Below are positions 24,021-34,630 of a DNA stretch of 64,000 nt, in pieces; position 1 is the first letter of the stretch; the number at the start of each line of letters is the position of its first letter. The translations under genes and the position numbers were made by a program. The notes below the pieces were generated by a model, which worked only from the letters and a program-made list of their open reading frames with translations, searched no databases and was not told the origin of the DNA. The stretch lies in assembly GCF_047777955.1 (NCBI RefSeq), contig NZ_CP180537.1:2542001-2606000 (forward strand). The letters run 5' to 3'. The stretch comes from Didemnitutus sp047777955. GTDB taxonomy: Bacteria; Verrucomicrobiota; Verrucomicrobiia; Opitutales; Opitutaceae.

Positions 24021-26558
24021 ATGCTCCACGACCTCCGCCACGGATTGCGCCTGCTGGCCCGTTCGCCCGGTTTCGCCCTCGCGGCGATCGCCGTTCTCGC
24101 GCTCGGCATCGGCCTGAACACTGCCGTCTTCAGCCTCACCTACGCCGTCGCGTTCAGCCCGAGGCCGTTCGTCGAACCGGAGCGCATCGTCCAACTCTAC
24201 ACGCAGGACCGCACGGAGCCGTCCGACTATCGCGCGTTTTCCTATCCGCTCTACCGCGACATCGCGAGTCGCACGGATCTCTTCGCGTCGGTCGTCGCGC
24301 AGAAGTTTCTCCTTGTCGGTCTCAACGAGCACGGCGCCACGCGTCGCTCTCTCGCCACGCTGGTCAGCGCGAATTATTTCGCGACCTTCGGCGTGCCGCT
24401 CGCGCGCGGGCGGGCGTTCACGGACGCCGAGGAGCGCCCGGGTGCCAATCTCCCCGTCGCGATCGCCAGCTTTCAATACTGGCGCAAGACCGGCTTCGCG
24501 GCGGACCTCGTCGGCTCGACCGTCCGCGTGAACGAGCGCGTCTTCACCGTCGTCGGCATCGCGCCCGAAGGTTTCAGCGGCACGACGATGCTCGTCGGCC
24601 CCGAGTTCTATTTTCCGCTCGGCGTCTTCTCGCAGCTCAGCACGCGCGCCGAGGACGCGAATCGCCGCACGCTCGAACGCGTCGACGCCTACAACCTCGT
24701 GCTCGTCGCCCGCCTCGCGTCGGGCGTCGCACCGGCGTCGGCGGGCGAAGCGTTGCGCGCGCTCAGCGCCGCGCTCGAACACGACTATCCCGTCGAATTC
24801 AAAAACAAGGCGATCGACCTCGGCCCGTTGCCGCGGCTCGGCACGAGCACTGCGCCGCGTCGCGAGGGGCCGATGGCGCTCGCCGGCGTGCTGCTGCTCG
24901 GACTCTCCGGCGCGATGCTGCTCGTGGTGTGCCTCAACCTCGCCGGCCTCCTGCTCGCGCGCGGTCACGCGCGGCGAAAGGAGTTCGCGATCCGCCTCGC
25001 GCTCGGTGGCGGGCGCGCGCGGCTCGTGCGCCAGCTCTGCACCGAAGGCGCGTTGCTCGCGCTCGGCGGCGGCGCGCTCGGCTTCGCGCTCGCGGCCACG
25101 GCCAACGATTGGCTCGTCGCCGCGCTCCAGCAACGGTTGCCCATCGCCCTCTTCCTGCCCGCGCAAGCCACCCCGGTCATCGTCGCCGCCACCGCCGCGT
25201 TCGGCATGCTCGCCACGGTTGGCTTCGCGCTCGGGCCGGCGCTGAAATTGTCGCGCACTGACGTGTTCATCGCGCTCAAAAACGCCGCGGGAGACACCGA
25301 ACCGCGCCGGCGGCGCTGGCTGCCGCGTCATCCGCTGGTCGTCGGGCAGATCGCCCTCTCGCTCGCCTTGCTGGTCGCCGCGAGCCTGTTCGTGCGCATG
25401 GCGCTGCGGTTGGCCGACACCGACACCGGTCTCGCGGCGGACCACACGGTGCTCGTCGAGGTCGACGCCGCCCTCGGCGGCTACGACGAGGCGCAAAGCC
25501 GCCAACTCCTCGCCGCCGTGCGCGAGCGCCTCGCCGCGCTCCCGGGCGTGGAATCCGCCAGCACGGCCGCGATGGTGCCGTTCGGCCTGAACGACACCGG
25601 CCGCGCCATCCGCCGGGCCGGCGCCGCGCCCGCAACCGGGGCAAAACCAGCCACCGCGGCGGAGGGCCGGGCCTACTACGGCCGGTGGAACGCCGTCACG
25701 GCGGACTATTTCTCCACGGTGGGGCTGCCGCTTTTGCGCGGCCGGGCCTTCACGCCGGCCGAGGCCGCGGCCAGCGGCGCGCCGACCGCGATCATCATCG
25801 ACGAGACCCTGGCGCGGCGCCTCTGGCCGGACGGCGATGCGCTGGGCCGGCAGGTGCAATGGGCGGACGAAGCCCCCGTCGCCGACCGCGCCGCTCCGAC
25901 GCCGATGGAGGTCGTCGGCATCGTCCGCACCTCGCGCAACGATTTCGACCAGCGGGAAACGGGCGGGAACCTCTACGTGCCGTTTGGTCCCGGCTTCCGG
26001 GCCGAGGCGTTCTTTCATGTTCGCACCATGGCCAACGATCGCGCCGCCGCCCTGGCCGCGCTCGAACCGGTGCGGCAAGCCGTGCGCGAGGCCGCGCCCG
26101 GGCTGCCGGTGTTCCGCGTCCAAACCTTCGCCGAGCACATGGAGTCGAACGTCGACGTCTGGCTGACGCGGGTCGCGTCGAGCCTCTTTGGTTTCTTCGG
26201 CCTCGCCTCGATGCTCGTGGCCGTCGTGGGCATCTACGGCGTGAAGGCGTATTCGGTTTCCCGTCGCACCCGCGAGATTGGCGTGCGCATGGCACTCGGC
26301 GCGCGGCCCGCCGAGGTGCGCGCGATGATCCTGCGCGAGGGCGGCGCGATCGTCGGCGCCGGTCTGCTGCTCGGCCTGGCGCTCGCGCTCGGGATCGGCC
26401 AGGCGATGGCGGCGCTTTTTGTCGATGTGGCAGCGTTCGATCCGCTGGTTTTCGGTGGCGCCGCGACGCTGTTTGCGCTCGCCGCCCTCGTCGCCTGCTG
26501 GATTCCCGCCGTGCGCGCGACCCGCGTGAGCCCGCTCGAAGCGCTGCGCGCCGAATAA
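24021..26558 (+). CDS. ADOP-type permease (ADOP-4)
   Basis: 845 residues, intact. Starts MLHDLRHGLRLLARSPG; first FtsX part LLVVCLNLAGLLLARGHARR; final part MLVAVVGIYGVKAYSVSRR and the end SPLEALRAE. Close paralogue of ADOP-3 (shared REGP/TSTAP stretch before the first FtsX segment). A GTG at 24006 overlaps the previous stop, but the ATG at 24021 matches the paralogues' N-termini. Likely co-transcribed with ADOP-2 and -3. Confidence 0.9.
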   Translation: MLHDLRHGLRLLARSPGFALAAIAVLALGIGLNTAVFSLTYAVAFSPRPFVEPERIVQLYTQDRTEPSDYRAFSYPLYRDIASRTDLFASVVAQKFLLVGLNEHGATRRSLATLVSANYFATFGVPLARGRAFTDAEERPGANLPVAIASFQYWRKTGFAADLVGSTVRVNERVFTVVGIAPEGFSGTTMLVGPEFYFPLGVFSQLSTRAEDANRRTLERVDAYNLVLVARLASGVAPASAGEALRALSAALEHDYPVEFKNKAIDLGPLPRLGTSTAPRREGPMALAGVLLLGLSGAMLLVVCLNLAGLLLARGHARRKEFAIRLALGGGRARLVRQLCTEGALLALGGGALGFALAATANDWLVAALQQRLPIALFLPAQATPVIVAATAAFGMLATVGFALGPALKLSRTDVFIALKNAAGDTEPRRRRWLPRHPLVVGQIALSLALLVAASLFVRMALRLADTDTGLAADHTVLVEVDAALGGYDEAQSRQLLAAVRERLAALPGVESASTAAMVPFGLNDTGRAIRRAGAAPATGAKPATAAEGRAYYGRWNAVTADYFSTVGLPLLRGRAFTPAEAAASGAPTAIIIDETLARRLWPDGDALGRQVQWADEAPVADRAAPTPMEVVGIVRTSRNDFDQRETGGNLYVPFGPGFRAEAFFHVRTMANDRAAALAALEPVRQAVREAAPGLPVFRVQTFAEHMESNVDVWLTRVASSLFGFFGLASMLVAVVGIYGVKAYSVSRRTREIGVRMALGARPAEVRAMILREGGAIVGAGLLLGLALALGIGQAMAALFVDVAAFDPLVFGGAATLFALAALVACWIPAVRATRVSPLEALRAE

Positions 26559-26559
26559 T

Positions 26560-26609
26560 TCTGTAACTTCCGGGCCCGGACGCGGGTATTCAGGGCAACG
26601 ACGCCTTCC
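26560..26609 (+). promoter_or_regulatory. Possible promoter before the DUF4097 pair
   Basis: TTCTGTAACT starts at about 26560 and GGGTATTCAGGGCA follows 15 bases after it, matching the arrangement before ADOP-1 (8268-8310). The 51-base gap here is the first real break in the permease run, so a new start of transcription is plausible. Confidence 0.3.
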
Positions 26610-27383
26610 ATGACGCTCTCCCCGCTCCGTCTTTCCTCCCTCCTGCTCGCCGCCACGCTTCTCGTCACCGCCGCCTCGGCGAAGGTGACGGAGAAATTCA
26701 GCCAGACGCATCCGCTGCCCGCCGGCGGCACCGTCGCGCTCACCAACCTCAACGGCGACGTCGAGATTGTCGGCTGGGACAAGGCCGAGGTGAGCATCGA
26801 AGCCGAGAAATCGGCGCGCGACGCCGACGACCTCAAGCGCATCGAGATCATCGTCGAGGCGACGGCCGACCAGGTTTCGATCAAGACCAAGCACCACAAG
26901 CGCGACGACGAGTCCTGGTGGCGCCGCCACGGCGACACCTTCGGCGCCGTGCACTACGTCGTCCATGTCCCGGCGCAGCTGGCCCGGCTCAAGATCGACG
27001 CGATGAATTCCAACATCTCCACCGAGAAGGTCCGCGCGGCCGTGAAGCTCGAGACCATGAACGGACGCATCCGCGCCATCGGCCTCACCGGCGACGCCGA
27101 GCTCGACACCATGAACGGGCGCATCATGGCCTCGTTCGACCGCCTCGCTGCCGGCCAGAAGGTCGACGTCGACACCATGAACGGCCAGTGCGAGATCTTC
27201 GTGCCGGCCGACGCCAGCGCCCGCGTCACCGCATCGTCGATGAACGGCCGCGTCTCGAGCGAGCTGCCGATGACGCTCGAGAAGTCCTCCCGCCGCTCGC
27301 TGCGCGGCGCCCTGGGCAAGGGCGAGGCCTCGCTCTCGCTCGACTCGATGAACGGCTCGCTTTCCATCCGCGCCCGCTCCTGA
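26610..27383 (+). CDS. DUF4097-type beta-repeat protein, exported
   Basis: 257 residues with a signal peptide (about residues 1-24). After KVTEKFSQTHPLPAGGTVAL come repeats built around LETMNGRI, LDTMNGRI, VDTMNGQC, SSMNGRV and LDSMNGSL, roughly every 20-25 residues, as in the right-handed beta-helix-like DUF4097 family. These proteins are periplasmic or surface-located; the role is unknown. It is paired with the 27392 paralogue after a gap of 8 bases. Confidence 0.82.
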   Translation: MTLSPLRLSSLLLAATLLVTAASAKVTEKFSQTHPLPAGGTVALTNLNGDVEIVGWDKAEVSIEAEKSARDADDLKRIEIIVEATADQVSIKTKHHKRDDESWWRRHGDTFGAVHYVVHVPAQLARLKIDAMNSNISTEKVRAAVKLETMNGRIRAIGLTGDAELDTMNGRIMASFDRLAAGQKVDVDTMNGQCEIFVPADASARVTASSMNGRVSSELPMTLEKSSRRSLRGALGKGEASLSLDSMNGSLSIRARS

Positions 27384-27391
27384 TTTCCGCC

Positions 27392-28150
27392 ATGCACCTC
27401 GCCTCGCTTCGCCTGCCCGCCTTTTTCCTCTCCGCCTTCGCGCTGGCCGCGGCCGCGCACGCCACCGTCACGGAGAAATTCTCCCAGACCCACCCGCTCG
27501 CTGCCGACGGCGTCGTGGCGCTCGACAGCGTCAACGGCTCGGTCGAGATCGTCGGCTGGGACAAGAACGAGGTCAGCATCGAGGCCGAGAAGATCGCCTC
27601 CGATGCCGACGGCCTGAAGCGCATCGAGATCGTCGTCGACGCCTCCCCCACCCGCGTCGCGATCAAGACGAAGCTGGAGAAGAAGTGGTTCTCGCTCTCC
27701 TTCCGCCGCGCCGAGGTGCGCTACAAGCTCCATGTCCCGGTCCGCGCCGCCCTGAAGAAGATCGATGTCGTGAACGCCGACGTCACCGTCCGCGGCGTGC
27801 AGGGCTACGTCGACCTCGACAGCGTCAACGGCTCGATCGACGCCGAGGGCCTCGCGTCCGGCGGTCGCTTCGACACCGTCAACGGCTCCATCCGCGCCGC
27901 CTTCGCCAAGCTTTCCAGCGGCGACCGCATCGTGCTCGACACCGTCAACGGGTCCTGCACGGCCATCGTGCCCGCCGCGGCCGCCTTCACCCTGAAGGCC
28001 GACTCGGTCAACGGCAGCATCTCCTGCGACTTCCCGATCACGATCGGCAAGTCCGGCCGCCACCACCTCACCGGCAGCGTCAACGGCGGCGGCGCCGAGA
28101 TCGTCCTCGATTCCGTCAACGGCGGCCTGACCGTCCGCGGCGCCAACTAG
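27392..28150 (+). CDS. DUF4097-type beta-repeat protein, paralogue
   Basis: 252 residues with a signal peptide (about 1-24, FFLSAFALAAAAHA). It shares ATVTEKFSQTHPL and the VEIVGWDK.EVSIEAEK block with the upstream gene, but the repeat motif is consistently DSVNGS/DTVNGS instead of TMNGR. The two are clearly a tandem duplication that diverged with the repeat residue changed throughout. Likely exported together. Confidence 0.82.
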   Translation: MHLASLRLPAFFLSAFALAAAAHATVTEKFSQTHPLAADGVVALDSVNGSVEIVGWDKNEVSIEAEKIASDADGLKRIEIVVDASPTRVAIKTKLEKKWFSLSFRRAEVRYKLHVPVRAALKKIDVVNADVTVRGVQGYVDLDSVNGSIDAEGLASGGRFDTVNGSIRAAFAKLSSGDRIVLDTVNGSCTAIVPAAAAFTLKADSVNGSISCDFPITIGKSGRHHLTGSVNGGGAEIVLDSVNGGLTVRGAN

Positions 28151-28305
28151 CGCGTCCGCGCGGCCGGCCGCGCACCAGCTGCATCCCATTCGTGGGACGG
28201 GGCAATTTCGCTTTCAGGGCAACGCCGCTGCGGTCCGCCCGGACCGAAACGCGTAAACAATTGACCGGAAGAACTTAGAGCCGTTCTGCGGCCTTGGCAC
28301 AAAGG

Positions 28306-29613
28306 ATGCGAAACGGCGGCGTGCTTTTCGCCACGCACTCGCTCCACTTCCGCGTCCACACGCGCGTCTTGCTGACCCTGCTCGTGGCGTGCGCCGTGAC
28401 GATGGCGCTGTGGGCCGAGCCGCCGGTGCATCCGCTGCTCCGCGAGGCGGCGGCCGCGCAGAAGGCGGGACAGTTCGAGCTCGCGCTCGCCAAACTCGAG
28501 GCCGCCCGCGCGCTGCGTCCCGATTACCCGCGCCTCCTGCTTGAGCTCGCGCGCGTCAACGCCGCGGCCAGGCACCCCGATGCCGCCTGCGCGGCTCTCG
28601 ACCAGCTCGCGCGCCTCGGCGTCGCGTTCGCCCCGGCCAAGGATCCGGCGCTCGCCGCGCTCGCGTCCGCGCCGGCCTGGGCGCCGCTGGCAGCCCGCTT
28701 CGCCGCCAACGCCGTCCCGCAGGGCCGCGCCGACCTCGCGCTCACGCTGCCCACGCAGGACGGCATCATCGAGACCGCTCTCGCCGATTCGCACGGCCGC
28801 TGGTTTTTCGCCGACGTGCGCCACCGCTGCATCTGGACGCGCGAGGCCGACGGCAGCCTCCGGAAATTCTCCCACGACCGCGACGGCCTGCTCGGCGTCT
28901 TCAGCCTCGCCCTCGATGAATCGCACGCGCGCCTCTGGGCCGGCGTCGCCGCGACGCCGGAGATGCAGGGCTACGCGGAAGCGGACCGCGGGCGCGCGTT
29001 CCTGGCGGAATACGATCTCACGGCCGGTGCCCTCGTTCGCACGGTCGCTCTGCCCGCGGACCAGCGCCCGCACGTCCTCGGCAGCCTGACCCTTGCCGCC
29101 GATGGCGGGCTCTTTGCCACCGACAGCGCGGCGCCGGTCATCTGGCACGTCGCTCCCGGCGCCACCCAGGCCGAAGCCTGGCTCGAGAACGACCAGTTCG
29201 CCTCGCTCCAGGGCCTCGCGTTCTCGGCCGACGGCCGCGCGCTTTACGTCGCCGACTACGCCAACGGCGTTTGGCGCATCGACGTGGCGAGCAAGACCCC
29301 GCGCCTGCTTCGCGCGCCGGCCGACACGACGCTCTTCGGCCTCGACGACTTGCGCGGCGCCGGCCGCGCGCTCGTCGCCGTGCAGAACGGCATCGCCCCC
29401 GCGCGTGTCCTGCGCATCGACCTCGACGCCGCCGGCGACGCGCGTGCCGTCACTGTGCTCGCCGCCGCCCTCCCGCGCTTCACCGACCTCTCCGGCGGTT
29501 GGCTGCGCGCCGGCCGCTACGAGGTCGTCGGCGACGCCGGCTGGAACCTCTTCTCCACCCCCACCGCCGCGCCCGCGCCGCGCGACGTCCCGATCCTTTC
29601 CGTTCCCCTCTGA
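28306..29613 (+). CDS. Exported TPR plus beta-propeller (SMP-30-like) protein
   Basis: 435 residues. An N-terminal hydrophobic segment (VLLTLLVACAVTMALWA) acts as signal or anchor; about residues 40-100 look like TPR (AAAAQKAGQFELALAKLEAAR, then YPRLLLELARVNAAARHP); the rest has propeller-like repeats such as GLLGVFSLALDESHARLW and LQGLAFSADGRALYVADYANG, typical of SMP-30/NHL folds. No enzymatic residues can be assigned. A TTG lies upstream, but the ATG at 28306 is preferred. It ends 11 bases before ADOP-5. Confidence 0.7.
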   Translation: MRNGGVLFATHSLHFRVHTRVLLTLLVACAVTMALWAEPPVHPLLREAAAAQKAGQFELALAKLEAARALRPDYPRLLLELARVNAAARHPDAACAALDQLARLGVAFAPAKDPALAALASAPAWAPLAARFAANAVPQGRADLALTLPTQDGIIETALADSHGRWFFADVRHRCIWTREADGSLRKFSHDRDGLLGVFSLALDESHARLWAGVAATPEMQGYAEADRGRAFLAEYDLTAGALVRTVALPADQRPHVLGSLTLAADGGLFATDSAAPVIWHVAPGATQAEAWLENDQFASLQGLAFSADGRALYVADYANGVWRIDVASKTPRLLRAPADTTLFGLDDLRGAGRALVAVQNGIAPARVLRIDLDAAGDARAVTVLAAALPRFTDLSGGWLRAGRYEVVGDAGWNLFSTPTAAPAPRDVPILSVPL

Positions 29614-29624
29614 CCATCCACGCC

Positions 29625-32144
29625 ATGCCCTTCGAATCATTCTTCCAGGATCTCCGCATCGGACTCCGCGTTCTCGTGAAGGAAAAAGGTTTCTGCGCCC
29701 TCGCGGTGACCGTGCTCGCCCTCGGCATCTGCGCCGTCACGACGATGTTCGCCGTCGTCAACGGCTCGCTGCTCCGTGGGTTCTCGTTCCCCGCCGCCGA
29801 GCGCCTCGTCGACGTCCAGCTGGCCGATCCGACGAATTTCCAGCCGAACAACTTCAACGCCCAGATCACCACGGCGGACTTCAAGGAGCTCGACGAGATG
29901 GGCTTGAAGTCGTTCGAGTCCCTCACCGCCTACCTCAACGGCTCGACCGTCAACGTCACCTACCAGGGCCAGCCCCGCCGCTACCAGGGCGGCTACATCT
30001 CGCACGATTTCTTCGCCACGCTCGGCGTGAAGCCCGCGCTCGGCCGGGATTTCATCCCCGAGGACGACCGTCCCGGCGCCGACAAGGCCGTGCTCCTCAG
30101 CGACGCGCTCTGGAAATCCGATTTCGGCGGCGACCCCGGCATCCTCGGCAAACCGATCCGCGTGAACGGCACCGCCGCGACCGTCGTCGGCATCATGCCG
30201 CCCAAGTTCCAGTTCCCGGCCAACGAGCAGCTGTGGATCCCCGTCAACACTTCGTTCCCGCCGCGCGCGCGCAACGACCGGAATATCCAGACGGTGAACA
30301 TCATTGCCCGCCTCAAGCCGGGTGTGACGCTCGAGCAGGCGCAGAACGAGATCGATGTCGTCGCCAAGCAATTCGCCAAGGCCTACCCCGACACCAACAA
30401 GCAGTTCTCCCTCGGCTACGTCCGTCCGCTCATCCAGTCCTTCGTCGGCGGCGGCTTCCGCCAGACCGTGCTCACGATGCTGGCCTTCTGCGTGGGCGTG
30501 CTGCTCATCGCCTGCGTCAACGTCATGAACATGCAGTTCGCCCGCGCGACGCTGCGCAGCAAGGAGCTGGCCATCCGCTCCTCGCTCGGCGCCGGCCGCT
30601 GGCGCCTGCTGCGGCAGATGCTGACCGAGAGCCTGCTCGTCGCCTCGCTCGGCGCCCTCGTCGGCGTCGGCCTCGCCTTCTGGGCCACCGACCTGATCGA
30701 GACGGCCGGCCGCAACGTCTCCAATCCGCTCCCGGCGTGGATGACTTTCCGCATCGACCCCGTCGTGCTCGCCGCCGTCGTCGGCTTCACGCTGCTGGCG
30801 GCCATCGTCTCCGGCCTCGTGCCGGCCTGGCTCTCGTCGCGGGCCAACGCCGCCGACGTCCTCAAGGAGTCCGGCCGCGGCAACACCGGCCGCGCCATCA
30901 ACGTCATCACCCAGGGCCTGGTGGTCTTCCAGATCTTCGTCACCAGCATCCTCCTCGTGGTCGGCCTGCTCCAGGTCCAGTCGATCCTCCGCTCGCAGAC
31001 GCTCGACTACGGCTACGACACCAGCGGCGTGCTCGGCGCGCGCGTCGGCCTGATGGAGGGCGACTATCCGACCTCCGCCGCCCGCCAGCTCTTCTACGAG
31101 AAGCTGCTCCGCGAGCTGCGCGCCACGCCGGAGTTCGAGTCCGCGGCACTGACGAACCGCTTCCAGATGATGTTCTCCGGCGCCGGTCCGGTCGAAATCG
31201 AGGGCAAGCAGTATGCCCAGGACAGCGACCGCACCATCGCCCAGGCGGAGAACGTCTCCAGCGACTTCGCCGCCACGCTCGGCCAGAAGGTGATCGAGGG
31301 CCGCTACCTCACCGACGAGGACTCCGACCAGCGCGAGCCCGTCGCGGTCGTGAACGCCACGTTCGCGAAGAAGCATTTCGGCTCCGACAGCGCCGTCGGC
31401 CGCCGCTTCCGCACCACCGCCCCCGACGGCCGCAACGCCGGCCCCTGGCGCCGCATCGTGGGCGTCGTCACCGACGTGCGCATGCTCGGGCCGTTCAACA
31501 CCCAGAACGACAACGCCGGGTTCTACATTCCGTTTTTCGCCACCGCGTTCGGTCCCGTCGCGACCGAGCCGCAGGCGCTGCAGTTCGGCACGATCGTCGC
31601 CAAGCCGCGCGGCGGCCAGCGCGGCGAGTCCCTCATCCGCCCCGTCAGCGCCGTCCTCCGCAAGGTCGACCCGAACCTGCCGCCCTACTTCGTGCAGACG
31701 CCGCGGACCTCGATCGAGTCGCTGCTGAGCCAGAACCGCATCGTCGCCGCGCTCTTCGGCGCCTTCGGCCTCGTCGCCGTCGTGCTCGCGGCCGTCGGCC
31801 TCTTCGGCGTGCAGAGCTTCGCCGTCAGCCGCCGCACGCAGGAGTTCGGCATCCGCATGGCGCTGGGCGCGAAGCCCGGCACGATCCTCGGCATGGTCTT
31901 CCGGGGCGGTGCCTGGCAGCTCGGCCTCGGCCTCGCCGCCGGTCTCGGCCTGATGTGGCCCCTGGCCTACAAGTTCGCCCCGGAGGTCTCCGGCGCGCTC
32001 TTCATCCTCCAGATCCAGCCCTGGGACGTGCCCACCTACCTCGCCGTCGCCCTCCTGCTCGGCCTGGTTTCCTTCGCCGCCATCTTCGTGCCCGCGCGTC
32101 GCGCCACCCGCGTCGATCCCATGATCGCGCTGCGCGCCGAGTAA
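29625..32144 (+). CDS. ADOP-type permease (ADOP-5)
   Basis: 839 residues, intact. Starts MPFESFFQDLRIGLRVLVKE; TM1 region LALGICAVTTMFAVVNGSLL; first FtsX part LLIACVNVMNMQFARATLRS; last part VVLAAVGLFGVQSFAVSRR and end VDPMIALRAE. It is more divergent than ADOP-2 to -4, with a longer second periplasmic part. Starts directly after the propeller gene, suggesting co-transcription. Confidence 0.9.
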   Translation: MPFESFFQDLRIGLRVLVKEKGFCALAVTVLALGICAVTTMFAVVNGSLLRGFSFPAAERLVDVQLADPTNFQPNNFNAQITTADFKELDEMGLKSFESLTAYLNGSTVNVTYQGQPRRYQGGYISHDFFATLGVKPALGRDFIPEDDRPGADKAVLLSDALWKSDFGGDPGILGKPIRVNGTAATVVGIMPPKFQFPANEQLWIPVNTSFPPRARNDRNIQTVNIIARLKPGVTLEQAQNEIDVVAKQFAKAYPDTNKQFSLGYVRPLIQSFVGGGFRQTVLTMLAFCVGVLLIACVNVMNMQFARATLRSKELAIRSSLGAGRWRLLRQMLTESLLVASLGALVGVGLAFWATDLIETAGRNVSNPLPAWMTFRIDPVVLAAVVGFTLLAAIVSGLVPAWLSSRANAADVLKESGRGNTGRAINVITQGLVVFQIFVTSILLVVGLLQVQSILRSQTLDYGYDTSGVLGARVGLMEGDYPTSAARQLFYEKLLRELRATPEFESAALTNRFQMMFSGAGPVEIEGKQYAQDSDRTIAQAENVSSDFAATLGQKVIEGRYLTDEDSDQREPVAVVNATFAKKHFGSDSAVGRRFRTTAPDGRNAGPWRRIVGVVTDVRMLGPFNTQNDNAGFYIPFFATAFGPVATEPQALQFGTIVAKPRGGQRGESLIRPVSAVLRKVDPNLPPYFVQTPRTSIESLLSQNRIVAALFGAFGLVAVVLAAVGLFGVQSFAVSRRTQEFGIRMALGAKPGTILGMVFRGGAWQLGLGLAAGLGLMWPLAYKFAPEVSGALFILQIQPWDVPTYLAVALLLGLVSFAAIFVPARRATRVDPMIALRAE

Positions 32145-32180
32145 TTTCCCCTGCCCCGAACCCGATCCGCTCCGCCCCCG

Positions 32181-34602
32181 ATGCTCTCCGACCTCCGCTT
32201 CGCCTTCCGCTCCCTCTCCAAGACGCCCGGCTTCACCGTCGTGGCCGTGCTGACGATGGCCATCGCCATCGGCGCCTGCACCGCGCTCTTCAGCGTGCTG
32301 CAGGCCGTCGTGCTGCGCCCGCTGCCGTATCCGAATCCCAACACCCTCGTCTCCATCTGGGCCAAACTCCGCGCGCGAGCTCGAGGCGCCCGCGCTCTCG
32401 TGGGCGAAATACGAGCTCTACAAGCAGCGCACCGACGTCTTCGCCGACCTCTCCATGTCGGCGGGCAACAGCTTCACCCTGACCGAGGGCCGCGGCGAAC
32501 CGGAGCAGGTCAACGGCTGGCACGTCACCGCCAACTTCCTCCCCATCCTCGGCCTCCAGCCGCTCCGCGGCCGCAATTTCACCGCCGAGGAGGATTCCGA
32601 CGCCGGCGCGCCCGTGGCCATGATCAGCCGCCAGCTCTGGGAAAACCGCTTCGCCTCCGACCCCGCCATCGTCGGCCGCGTCATCCAGATCGACGGCGTC
32701 GGCCGCGAGATCGTCGGCGTGCTGCCGGACCTGCCCCTGCCGTTCAACGGCACCGGCGTGCTCGTGCCGAAGGCGGGCGACCTGCCCTATTTCCCGAAGG
32801 CGAACCGCGACAACGGCATCGTCCACCAGGCCATCGGCCGCCTCGCCCCGGGCGTGACCCTCGAGGCCGCGCAGCTGCGCGTGAACGAGATGGCGAAGCA
32901 GTTCCGCGCCGACCGCCCCAACCACGTCGACGCCGAGAACGAGAACGAGCTGCGCACGATCACCCGGCAGGTGCTCGGCAACCTCGACCGCACCTTCTGG
33001 ACCCTCGCCGGCGCCGTCGCGGCGGTGCTGCTCATCGCCTGCGCCAACATCGCGAACCTCTTCCTCGCCCGCGTCAGCGCGCGCCAGAAGGAGATCGCCG
33101 TGCGCCTCTCGCTCGGGGCGCGCCGCACCGAGGTGATCCGCCAGTTCCTCGCCGAGAGCGCCGTCTTCACCTGCGGCGCGGGCGTGCTCGGCATCCTGCT
33201 CGCGTGGTGGAGCCTGCGCGCCATCCAGATCGTGGCCGGCCCGCAGCTGCCGCGCGCCGACGAGATCGCGCTCGATCCGCTCGTGCTCGCGTTCTCCCTC
33301 GTCACCGCGCTCGTCGCCGCCGTGCTCATCGGCGTCTACCCGGCGTGGCAGGCCTCGCGCACCGACGTCGGCACCGTGCTGAAGGACAACACCCGCGGCG
33401 CCGGCGGCGGCACGACCGCCAAGGCCTTCCGCCACTTCCTCGTCGTCGCCCAGGTGGCGATGTCGCTCACGCTCCTGATCTGCGCCGGCCTCCTCGTGCT
33501 CAGCTTCTACAAGCTCCAGCGCGCCGAACTCGGCTTCGCCGTCGAGGGCCGCGCCCTCGGCCAGCTCAACCTGCCCGCCGCGCGCTACAGCAAGCCGGAG
33601 CTGATCCGCGAATTCTACCGCCAGCTCCAGCAGAAGCTCGACGAGGCGCCGGAACTCGCCGCCGGCGGCGTGGCCTTCGGCATGCCGCTCACCCAGGCGG
33701 GCTTCATCTCGCCGTATGCCGTGCAGGGCCGCCCGATTCCGGAACCGACCAAGCAGGCGCTGGCCAGCATCCGCTTCGCCTCCGTCGGCTACTTCAACGC
33801 CATGGGCATCCGCCTGCTCGAGGGCCGGCTGTTCACCTCCCAGGACCGCGCCGACGGCGAGCGCGTCATCGTCATCAACGAGACCCTGGCCAGGAAACTC
33901 TTCCCGGGCGAATCGCCCCTCGACAAGGTCCTGCTCAACGGGCCGAACTCGTCGATCAAGAACCGCATCGTCGGCGTCATCCGCGACGTGAAGGCCAACG
34001 GCCTCGCTTCGCCGCCGCCGGACGAAATCTACATTCCCGCGCTCCAGCGCAGCGGCGCGTTCATGAACGTCGTGGCGGCCGCCAAGCCCGGCCTCGCCGC
34101 CTCCACCGTCATCCCGGTGCTCCGCCGGCTGGTGAAGGAAATCGACCCGACGCTCGCCGTCGCCCAGCCGCAGACGATCGAGCAGGTCGTCAGCCAGTCC
34201 ATCGGCGTCCAGCGCGTGACGATGGCGCTGCTGCTCGCCTTCGCCGCCATCGCCGCCCTGCTCGCGGCCGTCGGCGTCTATTCGGTCATGGCCTATGCCG
34301 TGACGCAGCGCACCGGCGAGATCGGCGTGCGCATGGCGCTCGGCGCCAGCCCGGCGAGCATCCTCGGGCTCGTGCTCCGCGCCGGCGCCCTGCAGGTGGG
34401 CACCGGCCTCGTCCTCGGCCTCGCCGGGGCCTTCGCCGCCAGCCGGCTGCTGCAGCAGACGCTCTACCAGGTGAAGCCGTTCGACCCGCTCGTCTTCTCC
34501 GCGGTCGCCGCCTTCTTCGCCGTCGTCGCCACCTTCGCCTGCCTCGTGCCCGCCGCGCGGGCCATGCGCGTCAACCCGCTCGACGCGCTGCGCACCGAGT
34601 AA
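32181..34602 (+). CDS. ADOP-type permease (ADOP-6), frameshifted
   Basis: About 807 residues after correction. Starts MLSDLRFAFRSLSKTPGF; first FtsX part LLIACANIANLFLARVSARQ; last part ALLAAVGVYSVMAYAVTQR and end NPLDALRTE. The frame shifts near the CGCGCGCG run at 32370-32377; two added bases there give AKLRARELEAPALSWAKYEL. Length is one base over a multiple of three, fitting two lost bases or one inserted base. Confidence 0.82.
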
Positions 34603-34630
34603 ACTCCGGCCACCCCGGCCCGCTTTCCCG

